From JAQVUB01 sp033809415 (GTDB taxonomy: Bacteria > Verrucomicrobiota > Lentisphaeria > Oligosphaerales > Oligosphaeraceae), in contig JAPXLT010000098.1 in assembly GCA_033809415.1 (NCBI GenBank), positions 1 to 15,356 on the forward strand: a stretch of 15,356 bases of DNA, in the 5' to 3' direction. The stretch's first letter is position 1, and the number at the start of each line of letters is the position of its first letter. Below, piece by piece: positions 8,270 to 14,376 of this stretch. The position numbers and the translations under genes are program-made. The notes beneath the pieces were generated by a model. It did not search any database. It saw only the letters and a program-made list of their open reading frames with translations, and was not told the DNA's origin.

Positions 8270-9016
8270 TCATTGCGGATTTTGAGTGGACAAAGTCGGA
8301 ATGTTATACAGAATATTTTTTGCGTTGTATCCGGAAACATGCATATCAGCCCAGATGACATTGTAAACCTGTCCATGTTGGGGCGGAGTTATGGTTACGC
8401 CCCATTGACCAGGATACGAAGCACCAAGACCACGGTAATTGTGTTCCCAATACAAAGGAATCTTTGAAAAATGGGGAAGAGGAAAGCGCACAGCCTCGAG
8501 GTTTTTTTGGAGGCGATCTTCACCAGTGAAATTGGTATTCCCGAAAAGGCAGGAATACGGTTTTCCAGCGTATAGCCCGTTGTTTAAAATGGCAATGCGG
8601 GCTTGTGCATTCAAAATATCGAAAGTCGGGCAGAACCAGCAGTTGTATGTAGCCCGACTCGCCAAACTGGCACCGCCGGTATTTGGGCGGATGGCCTTGA
8701 GATAGTCCCTGTCAAGCAGATAAACCGTGCCGTTGCGTATATCGTAAATGCCATATGGCGAATAAGGCAGTTGCGGACTTGGTCCAGGAAGAAACCCTTG
8801 GTAATCGTCCATGTACAACACCATCGCATAGCCAATCTGCTTATAGTTTCCAACACATTTGATGGTTCGAGCCCTGTCCCTGGCTTTGCTGAGAGCTGGC
8901 AACAACATAGCAGCCAAAACGGCGATGATGGCGATCACCACGAGCAGTTCAATCAGAGTAAAGCAGACTACTGATTTGGAGCTGTGACAAAGCTCCCTGT
9001 TTTGCATGCTATCCAT
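8270..9016 (-). CDS. Type IV prepilin-like protein (H-x9-D type pseudopilin), copy B
   Basis: This 248-residue protein has a short leader ending in Cys18, then FTLIELLVVIAI with Glu at mature position 5, a helix to about residue 41 and ALSKARDRAR. The residue before the processing Phe is Cys rather than Gly. The C-terminus has His-x9-Asp (QHGQVYNVIWADMHVSG). The start at 9016 is supported by GGGAGA 7 nt upstream; a second ATG at 9007 gives MQNREL, which resembles the MQNRLEQ start of copy A. It is the direct neighbour of large protein gene B, as copy A is of gene A. The likely role is a pseudopilin or surface subunit made with the secreted protein. Processing by a prepilin peptidase is assumed from the motif. 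Confidence 0.87.
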   Translation of the reverse strand: MDSMQNRELCHSSKSVVCFTLIELLVVIAIIAVLAAMLLPALSKARDRARTIKCVGNYKQIGYAMVLYMDDYQGFLPGPSPQLPYSPYGIYDIRNGTVYLLDRDYLKAIRPNTGGASLASRATYNCWFCPTFDILNAQARIAILNNGLYAGKPYSCLFGNTNFTGEDRLQKNLEAVRFPLPHFSKIPLYWEHNYRGLGASYPGQWGVTITPPQHGQVYNVIWADMHVSGYNAKNILYNIPTLSTQNPQ

Positions 9017-9134
9017 TTCAAGTTCTCCCTATTTTTCAGTTTATCAATGGCGATTCACGACACCTTCTGACTAACAATTCCTAGTTTCCTTTCCTTTTTT
9101 TTGTTGTATCCCCCCTGACACGTCTTCTTTTCTA

Positions 9135-9980
9135 CTAGAGAAGATGCTTCTTCACGTATTCCAGATTGTGTTTCATGCCGATTTCCGGCTCGGGAAGGTC
9201 TGCCGGATACCAGAATTTTTCATACTCATCGGAAATATATCCGGTATACCCGATTCGTTTCAGTTCCGCCAGCGCTTCAGGCCAACGAACAGTCCCCTGC
9301 CCCATCAAACAGGATTTTTTCTTCAACGGGATGCGTGATTCGAGAACCCAGTCTTTAACATGGACATGGAAAATGTGCCTTCCGGCCTTGCGTACAGCCT
9401 CCGCCCCGCTTTCCACTCCGGCCAATTCCACCCAGGCATAGTCAAACAGCATGCCGACGTTGGCCATGTTGACGTCTTCAATCAGACGAACGGTGTCTCT
9501 TGCACTCATGGTTAAAGAACCAATATGCGTTTCAATGCAGATGCGCACGCCATAACGGGCGGCATATTCCGCAGTCTCCTGGATTCCACTCACCGTGCGG
9601 CTCCAGACATCGCTGAACCAAATCCCCGGCTGGCTGAATGGCTCGACGCCACCATAGACACGTACCAGCGGACAATGCAAAATCGCTGCAATTTCAATGA
9701 CCCTTTTCAGATTCTGCAAGACTTTCTCGCGTTCCTCGAGCGCAACAAAGTTTTGATAATAGGAGGTCAGACAGGAAAAGGCCATTGACTCCTGTTTTGC
9801 GGCCGTGAAAATCTTCTTAGCCTCGTCATTGCTGATCTTTTCGCTGTCAATTTGCCCATCGGCTGCCACCCGCACCTCGATTCCATCATAACCAATCTGC
9901 TTGAACAGCTTGATGACTTCAAAAATATCCCGGCCTGGCGCACCCATCGTATGCCCGGAAAATAAAATACGCTCATTCAT
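9135..9980 (-). CDS. Sugar phosphate isomerase/epimerase (xylose isomerase-like TIM barrel)
   Basis: This 281-residue protein is the usual length for the AP-endonuclease-2/xylose isomerase-like family. Visible family marks are the N-terminal LFKQIGYDGIEVR strand-helix, LVRVYGGVEPF, E150 in ICIETHIG, D180 in MLFDYAW, the His pair in IFHVHVKDW (205-207) and a C-terminal Glu in YISDEYEKF. These acidic and His residues bind the divalent metal in known members. The cytoplasmic reaction is probably an isomerisation or epimerisation of a keto-sugar or inositol derivative; the substrate is unknown. The ATG at 9980 lies 10 nt after AGGAGG. It starts 39 bp after the lacI-type gene and is followed by the prepilin and large secreted protein genes, so co-transcription from the lacI promoter is likely. 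Confidence 0.92.
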   Translation of the reverse strand: MNERILFSGHTMGAPGRDIFEVIKLFKQIGYDGIEVRVAADGQIDSEKISNDEAKKIFTAAKQESMAFSCLTSYYQNFVALEEREKVLQNLKRVIEIAAILHCPLVRVYGGVEPFSQPGIWFSDVWSRTVSGIQETAEYAARYGVRICIETHIGSLTMSARDTVRLIEDVNMANVGMLFDYAWVELAGVESGAEAVRKAGRHIFHVHVKDWVLESRIPLKKKSCLMGQGTVRWPEALAELKRIGYTGYISDEYEKFWYPADLPEPEIGMKHNLEYVKKHLL

Positions 9981-10019
9981 CTTTGTTTGACCTCCTGTGC
10001 AATGTCTTCTTGACGTTTC

Positions 10020-11027
10020 TTACAAAATGGTAGTTCCTCCAGGAACAAAAATACCGTTGGAAATGCAACTTTCTCCGCGTCCTCCACCTTTGATTTGTTG
10101 TGCCATGGTAACTGCCTGCCTAGTCATCGTTGCAATATCCGGATCGATCGTGGTCAATTCCGGTTGCAGAAAATTCGACAACAGGGAGTGGTAGTCATAG
10201 CAGGCAATGCCGGCTTGCTCCGGAACTGCAACGCCATTTTTCTGGAACAGCCTCAGCAGCAACGCGGCGGGATAATATTGCGGAAGGAAAAAAACAGAAG
10301 GAAGATCAGGGCGGTGGAGAGCATATAGCGCGATCACCTGCTGCTGAGGCGATGATTCGACGTCCAGTTCACAATGTTCGACAGTCGCATCGTGCTTTTG
10401 CAAACCTGCCAGAAATCCCTTGATCCGCTTTTCCTCACTGTGGGAAGGTTTTTTGCAGTGCCCCAGAACAAAGCGGTGATAATGCCCGCCGGCACATATC
10501 CGCTCAGCCATCGCAGAACAGGCCTCATAATCATTGCCATAGGAACAGCAATAGCCGGGCACATCACGGTTCAATAGGACGATATTAGGAAACTTCTGCC
10601 GCTTCTTCTGCAAAAACAAATGATCCTCCGGCGCAGTTCCCAATACAAGCACAACATCAAACCTTGAACTGCGAGACGGAGTAAGAACCTTTTGCAGAAG
10701 CCCAGGATAAAACAATTCATAGGATACTTTCAAGGGAGTTTCGATGGACAAGGCACTCAACGTATGGTTGACTTGAGCCATGAAATCGGAAAATTGTGTA
10801 TACAACCAGGGACTGAGGATCAATAGATTCAGAGGAAGACTCTTCCGTTGCGACAAGGCAACCGCAACTGCATCCGGACGATAATTCAGCTTGCGGCTGG
10901 TCTCGAGTACTTTCATCACCGTACGGGAAGATAAGCCAAGAGAGGAACGCTTCCGATTCAAGACAAAGGAAACAGTGGCCTTCGATACACCGCTCAGCTT
11001 GGCAACGTCTTCCATCGTGACTTTCAA
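10020..11027 (-). CDS. LacI/GalR family transcriptional regulator
   Basis: This 335-residue protein has the standard family plan. The N-terminal helix-turn-helix is VTMEDVAKLSGVSKATVSFV (residues 3-22), followed by the hinge LNYRPDAVAVALSQRKS and a periplasmic-binding-protein-like sensor domain (LPLNLLILSPW through CYDYHSLLSNFLQPELTTID). The start is TTG at 11027, with GGGAG about 7 nt upstream. An ATG four codons on (11015) has no ribosome binding site. The recognition loop has a slightly long RKRSSLGLSS segment. It probably binds a sugar or sugar phosphate and represses itself and the downstream isomerase, prepilin and large-protein genes. The palindrome at 11050-11061 is the natural operator candidate. 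Confidence 0.94.
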   Translation of the reverse strand: MKVTMEDVAKLSGVSKATVSFVLNRKRSSLGLSSRTVMKVLETSRKLNYRPDAVAVALSQRKSLPLNLLILSPWLYTQFSDFMAQVNHTLSALSIETPLKVSYELFYPGLLQKVLTPSRSSRFDVVLVLGTAPEDHLFLQKKRQKFPNIVLLNRDVPGYCCSYGNDYEACSAMAERICAGGHYHRFVLGHCKKPSHSEEKRIKGFLAGLQKHDATVEHCELDVESSPQQQVIALYALHRPDLPSVFFLPQYYPAALLLRLFQKNGVAVPEQAGIACYDYHSLLSNFLQPELTTIDPDIATMTRQAVTMAQQIKGGGRGESCISNGIFVPGGTTIL

Positions 11028-11049
11028 AGCAGCATCTCCCTTGAAATTT

Positions 11050-11061
11050 GTTTACGTAAAC
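11050..11061. promoter_or_regulatory. Palindromic operator candidate of the LacI-type regulator
   Basis: GTTTACGTAAAC is a perfect 12-bp palindrome with a central CG, the hallmark of LacI-family operators. It lies 22 bp before the TTG start of the regulator. It also lies 5 bp downstream of a -10-like hexamer, so it would cover the transcription start. Negative autoregulation is inferred. A half site CATTTACGCC occurs further upstream near 11109. Confidence 0.6.
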
Positions 11062-11066
11062 CGGTT

Positions 11067-11072
11067 ATTGTA
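11067..11072 (-). promoter_or_regulatory. Possible -10 hexamer for the LacI operon
   Basis: On the minus strand this reads TACAAT, one mismatch from TATAAT. The transcription start would fall about 7 bp downstream, inside the GTTTACGTAAAC palindrome. No good -35 hexamer is visible at 16-18 bp, so the promoter call rests on the -10 and on its position next to the operator. Confidence 0.4.
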
Positions 11073-11133
11073 GGATACATTAACCTGTCATTAACCAAAT
11101 GCAAATCCATTTACGCCAAATTTCAAAAAAAGA

Positions 11134-11165
11134 TTTTCGAGTCTTTTCGTGCTTTTCGTTGTTCA
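11134..11165 (+). repeat. Dispersed intergenic repeat, copy 4 (short)
   Basis: TTTTCGAGTCTTTTCGTG followed by CTTTTCGTTGTT matches the core of the copies at 377-428, 5377-5430 and 12181-12215. It lies in the gap between the kinase stop and the lacI promoter. Confidence 0.6.
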
Positions 11166-11176
11166 GAGAGAACAGG

Positions 11177-11968
11177 TCAGGATACGTTCGATGACTGTTT
11201 TTTTCTTCCTGTGAGCTGTTTAATAAAGTGGCGATAGAATCTTTGCCGCAGGAAGCGCCCTACCCGTAAAAACCAAGGTTGCTTGTTCAAATAGTGGTTC
11301 AGCTCATCATCCAGTAATTCGGGATAGTAGGATTCGGTGATCGAGGCCAAAGAATAAAGGTCCGACTTGCGAACAACATTGAAGAAATATCTGGACAGCG
11401 AGAATTTCTTTTGCTCCGGATATTTTATTATTGCAGTAGCCCAATCGATCAGGATGGGAATATCTCCTGGAAGACGAAGAATATTTGCACGACGAAAATC
11501 CCCATGGGCAATCCCGATCCGGTGCAAATCACGGATCATGGAGATCAGCCTCTGAAAGAACTGCGGCGAAGGACGCTCGGCATCGCTGTATCTTTCACTT
11601 TTCACTAATTGCGAGGCATCGGAAATGTATTCCATCAGCAGGCTGTTCGAGTTCAGCAAGGCAACCGCCTCCGGCGCATGCCAAAAACCCTTCTCGCGCA
11701 GAAAAATCAGCGTGTTGTATTCTTTGCGAATACTGACTCTACCCAGTAATGCCCGAATAAAAAAAGGTTGCCTGCTAAAAGTTTTCAGCAGAAATTCCGT
11801 GCCATTGCAGGTGCGCAGAATATAAGTATCAGTATTGCCCCAGGATGTCGCCTTGCGAAGCACGGTCCCCCGGCGCAACAACTCGTCAAAGGGCGGCCAT
11901 TGATCCAGTGAATCCGGCAGAAGAAATTCCGTAGGGCAGCTGTCGTTATGTTGGCTGTCACCTTCCAT
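11177..11968 (-). CDS. WaaP/RIO-like small-molecule or lipopolysaccharide kinase
   Basis: This 263-residue protein has protein-kinase-like motifs: K62 in FLLKTF, E83 in IRKEYNTL as its partner, the catalytic loop IAHGDFRRANIL (D157, N162) and ILIDWATA (D175) in place of DFG. This set fits the lipopolysaccharide kinase (Kdo/heptose, WaaP/InaA) and RIO/Bud32-like branch, which phosphorylates sugars of the lipopolysaccharide core at the cytoplasmic side of the inner membrane. It is basic at the C-terminus and has no signal peptide. The ATG at 11968 has only a weak GAGG about 12 nt upstream, so the start is uncertain. It is upstream of, and on the same strand as, the sugar locus but separated by the lacI promoter, so it is probably not part of that operon. 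Confidence 0.78.
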   Translation of the reverse strand: MEGDSQHNDSCPTEFLLPDSLDQWPPFDELLRRGTVLRKATSWGNTDTYILRTCNGTEFLLKTFSRQPFFIRALLGRVSIRKEYNTLIFLREKGFWHAPEAVALLNSNSLLMEYISDASQLVKSERYSDAERPSPQFFQRLISMIRDLHRIGIAHGDFRRANILRLPGDIPILIDWATAIIKYPEQKKFSLSRYFFNVVRKSDLYSLASITESYYPELLDDELNHYLNKQPWFLRVGRFLRQRFYRHFIKQLTGRKKQSSNVS

Positions 11969-12148
11969 CTATCTAAATAACCTCACGATAAAATCAACCT
12001 GCCCGAAAAATCTTCCATGAAAAACAAGACTCTGAGAGATAACTATCAACATACCCTGAAAGTACTCTACAAGAATATACTTCACTGCTCACGAAATTCA
12101 ATCCAAAAACATCGCTGAAATATACAGACAGACTGCGAATCCGCGTGC

Positions 12149-12275
12149 CATTTCATCCGTCAAAGCAGCACCTCCTATAAAAATTTTCGTGCCTTTTCGT
12201 GTGGTTCGTTGTTAAAAAATGGGTTGTGGCGGCAGCCCACACCAAGTCTTCCGTGCTTTCCGTGGAAAAAAAATA
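12149..12275 (+). repeat. Dispersed intergenic repeat, copy 5 (composite)
   Basis: It starts CATCCGTCAAAGCAGCACC and continues AAATTTTCGTGCCTTTTCGT, GTGGTTCGTTG, an A run and GGCAGCCCACACCAAG. It then ends in CTTCCGTGCTTTCCGTGG with an A run. It therefore joins the TTTTCGTG type (as at 377-428) and the TTCCGTGCTTTCCGTGG type (as at 3274-3342) in one place. The stretch 11969-12148 before it shows no gene or clear signal. Confidence 0.7.
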
Positions 12276-12295
12276 GGTTGTAGTCGCGATGCCGA

Positions 12296-12312
12296 GCCGG
12301 CATGAAGCCGGC
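12296..12312. repeat. Small palindrome GCCGGC-ATGAA-GCCGGC
   Basis: A 6-bp perfect stem with a 5-base loop, REP-like, in gene-free DNA. It is not followed by a T run on either strand within the first few bases, so it is not called a terminator. Confidence 0.5.
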
Positions 12313-12464
12313 CTACCTCTTCCATCACCGAAAAATCAAAAAACTCAAAAAAGTTTCTTAAAAATGAGAAAGAGCTTCAAGGTCAGTAACTTGCGAATCT
12401 GGTTCTTGAAAATCTTTCACAAAAAAGAAGAAGTTGGACGATAGTATTTTGGGGTGGACTAGCA

Positions 12465-12544
12465 CCCACAACCCATTTTTTGTCCACGGAAAGCACGGAA
12501 AGCGCGGAAAATTTTTGTAGGGTCGCTGCTTTGACGGATGAGAC
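12465..12544 (-). repeat. Dispersed intergenic repeat, copy 6 (inverted)
   Basis: Its reverse complement closely matches 3274-3342: CATCCGTCAAAGCAGCGACC, CTACAAAAATTTTCCGCG, CTTTCCGTGCTTTCCGTGG, AC and an A run. It also matches 12149-12180. Together with copy 5 it makes an inverted pair in this gene-free stretch. Confidence 0.75.
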
Positions 12545-12606
12545 TGCTCTGCCAAAATTCTTGCGTGTCAACAACGGCTTTACGAAATTGCGTCGGAGGC
12601 ATCCAA

Positions 12607-12846
12607 CGCCGGAGGCGTGGCACCATGAGTAACCCCGTTATGAAGCGAAGCGGAACCTGGGGCATGGCATCCCACCACCACCAAAGCCTAAGAGGCGGCA
12701 CATGAACCGGCGCCAGCAATGCGGGCTGGAAGCAATGGGAAAACGTTGGCTTGCGCGTCTTCATTTGCCGCCGCACATCCAAGCTGCGACAGCGCCGCCT
12801 CGATGCGGCGTAATGGTTTTGGGTGGGTTCCGACCCCAGGTTCCGC
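12607..12846. repeat. REP-like palindromic element left of CRISPR array 1
   Basis: A 13-bp perfect inverted repeat bounds this element: GCGGAACCTGGGG at 12650-12662 and CCCCAGGTTCCGC at 12834-12846. It also contains or adjoins small hairpins such as CGCC-GGA-GGCG at 12607-12617. It has a mosaic, palindrome-rich look and no supported gene. The right border continues into the flank shared by the two CRISPR arrays. It resembles the element at 13953-14224 in plan and in part of its sequence. Confidence 0.55.
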
Positions 12847-13031
12847 AGTGCTCCGCACAGCTTCACCAAGTTGCTATGGTGTTGCCTCGCCGAGGCAAAT
12901 CACCAGACAACCACAAAGCATACATCGGCACGCAAGCACATACAAACTCTTACCCTGCAAGACTTGATGAAAAAAACTCAACACATGAAGAACGGCAACC
13001 AGCCCCGGGCGAACCCGAAAATGCCGCCCAG
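12832..13031. repeat. CRISPR array flank, copy 1
   Basis: This roughly 200-bp segment directly before array 1 is nearly repeated at 14174-14376 before array 2. From 12876 to the first repeat there are only four substitutions in about 156 bp. The two copies differ by one block near 12870 (AAGTTGCT against AGGGGTTAAGC). It contains the palindrome TTGCCTCGCCGAGGCAA at 12882-12898. It could be a leader or a trailer; the degenerate first repeat next to it favours trailer. Confidence 0.85.
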
Positions 13032-13916
13032 GATAATATCGCCTTTCGGCTTCAGTCCATATTTGGACAGACAAGAAGGCTTACAACCGCTTGCAAGCTG
13101 AATTTAAGTCATAATCGCCTTTCGGCTTCAGTCCATATTTGGACAAAACCAAAGGAGGTGCGGAATGAAAGAAAGACAAAAAATCGTCATAATCGCCTTT
13201 CGGCTTCAGTCCATATTTGGACCCCGCTTGCAAGCCGAGTTCAAAGAAGCGGTTTCGCGGCATGAGTCATAATCGCCTTTCGGCTTCAGTCCATATTTGG
13301 ACGAGGTGCAGCAAATGCGGTTACACGAGAAAGGACAACAGGGTCATAATCGCCTTTCGGCTTCAGTCCATATTTGGACCTACTACCCAGGCGTAAGATA
13401 CGACAAGCTCAAAACATTCGTCATAATCGCCTTTCGGCTTCAGTCCATATTTGGACAGAGAAGCAGAATTAATGCAAAAGTGGCTGCGCGGCATCTAGTC
13501 ATAATCGCCTTTCGGCTTCAGTCCATATTTGGACGCAAACATTACTGTTAGAACATCGCCTGCTGTTGAAGTCATAATCGCCTTTCGGCTTCAGTCCATA
13601 TTTGGACTGTCATTTACACCAACCAAACAGCAAAAAGAATGTGTCAGAGGTCATAATCGTCTTTCGGCTTCAGTCCATATTTGGACAGTACTGCGACGAC
13701 TACATAGAGGAGATATGACCATGAGTCAGTCATAATCGCCTTTCGGCTTCAGTCCATATTTGGACCATTTAAAATGACAAAAGAAGAGCGTGCGGCCGTT
13801 ACGGCGTCATAATCGCCTTTCGGCTTCAGTCCATATTTGGACTGAGCTCCCCCGCGTCCGTCATAACCAGCATCCCGGGCACGGCGGTCATAATCGCCTT
13901 TCGGCTTCAGTCCATA
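13032..13916. CRISPR. CRISPR array 1 (12 repeats, 11 spacers), outer repeats damaged
   Basis: The repeat is 37 nt. It begins GTCATAATCGCC, has a small stem GCC-TTTC-GGC at repeat positions 10-19, and ends in the perfect hairpin GTCCA-TATT-TGGAC (24-37). Repeats start at 13032, 13108, 13186, 13266, 13343, 13420, 13498, 13571, 13650, 13729, 13806 and 13887. Spacers are 36-44 nt. The first repeat is degenerate in its outer bases (four changes in the first six positions). The repeat at 13650 has C11T. The last repeat stops after 30 nt at 13916. No cas gene is in the window. The repeat does not match a subtype I recognise. Transcription direction is unsettled: degenerate left terminal repeats argue for minus-strand crRNA, while the C11T change keeps a G-U pair only in a plus-strand transcript. 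Confidence 0.98.
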
Positions 13917-13952
13917 AGAAGGCGGTCAGGAAGACGCATTGCATAATTATTT

Positions 13953-14224
13953 GCGCCGTAGGCGCTTACCCATGCTTAACCCCAGGCTTTAGCCTGGGGT
14001 GGAGAATCCCCCAAAGACAGTGCCTTGTAAAGGCACCACATCATGGACCTTCCGGTAGCACAGAAAAGATAGCCGACCCACGCGGCTTTTGCAAGCGAAA
14101 CCTGAAATTCTGCGCCCATCTACGGATAAACAGTACACGCCCCGACGGGGCGCGGGTTCTGTGGGGTGCACTCGACCCCAGGTTCCGCAGTGCTCCGCAC
14201 AGCTTCACCAGGGGTTAAGCATGG
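13953..14224. repeat. REP-like palindrome cluster with terminal inverted repeats between the arrays
   Basis: An imperfect 17-bp inverted repeat (16 of 17) bounds most of it: CCATGCTTAACCCCAGG at 13970-13986 and CCAGGGGTTAAGCATGG at 14208-14224. Inside or adjoining are the hairpins GCGCC-GTA-GGCGC (13953-13965), ACCCCAGGC-TTTA-GCCTGGGGT (13979-14000), GTGCCTT-GTA-AAGGCAC (14020-14036) and CGCCCC-GAC-GGGGCG (14138-14152). There is no supported gene. It looks like a non-autonomous REP/MITE-type element placed where array 1 is cut short. No transposase is nearby. Confidence 0.6.
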
Positions 14225-14376
14225 TGTTGCCTCGCCGAGGCAAATCACCAGCCAACCACAAAGCATACATTGTCACGCAAGCACATACAAACTCTTACCC
14301 TGCAAGACTTGATGAAAAAAACTCAACACATGAAGGACGGCAACCAGCCCCGGGCGAACCCGAAAATGCCGCCCAG
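14174..14376. repeat. CRISPR array flank, copy 2
   Basis: Near-identical to 12832-13031 and placed identically against the first repeat of array 2. The palindrome TTGCCTCGCCGAGGCAA recurs at 14227-14243. The copy-specific AGGGGTTAAGC block forms the right end of the inverted-repeat element at 13970-14224. Confidence 0.85.

Noticed and set aside
4187..11818. 16-base match CCATTGCAGGTGCGCA at 4187-4202 and within the kinase gene near 11803-11818
   Set aside because: One copy is in coding sequence (CNGT region), and there is no further similarity around it; most likely chance.
12702..13265. 187-codon plus-strand open frame entering the CRISPR array
   Set aside because: The 37-nt repeat lacks stops in some frames, so repeated peptides (HNRLSASVHIWT, VIIAFRLQSIFG) appear; the DNA is an array and its flank.
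13860..13866. GTCATAA inside spacer 13843-13886, equal to the first seven bases of the repeat
   Set aside because: The following bases do not continue the repeat; a seven-base match is expected by chance in this much spacer sequence.
13979..14000. ACCCCAGGC-TTTA-GCCTGGGGT as an intrinsic terminator
   Set aside because: Strong stem, but no T run follows on either strand and no gene ends nearby; it fits the palindrome cluster better.
11969..14376. Search for a tracrRNA anti-repeat, cas gene fragments, tRNA or rRNA
   Set aside because: No stretch outside the arrays pairs convincingly with the repeat, and no conserved RNA or Cas motif was seen by eye; a covariance-model search would be the decisive test.
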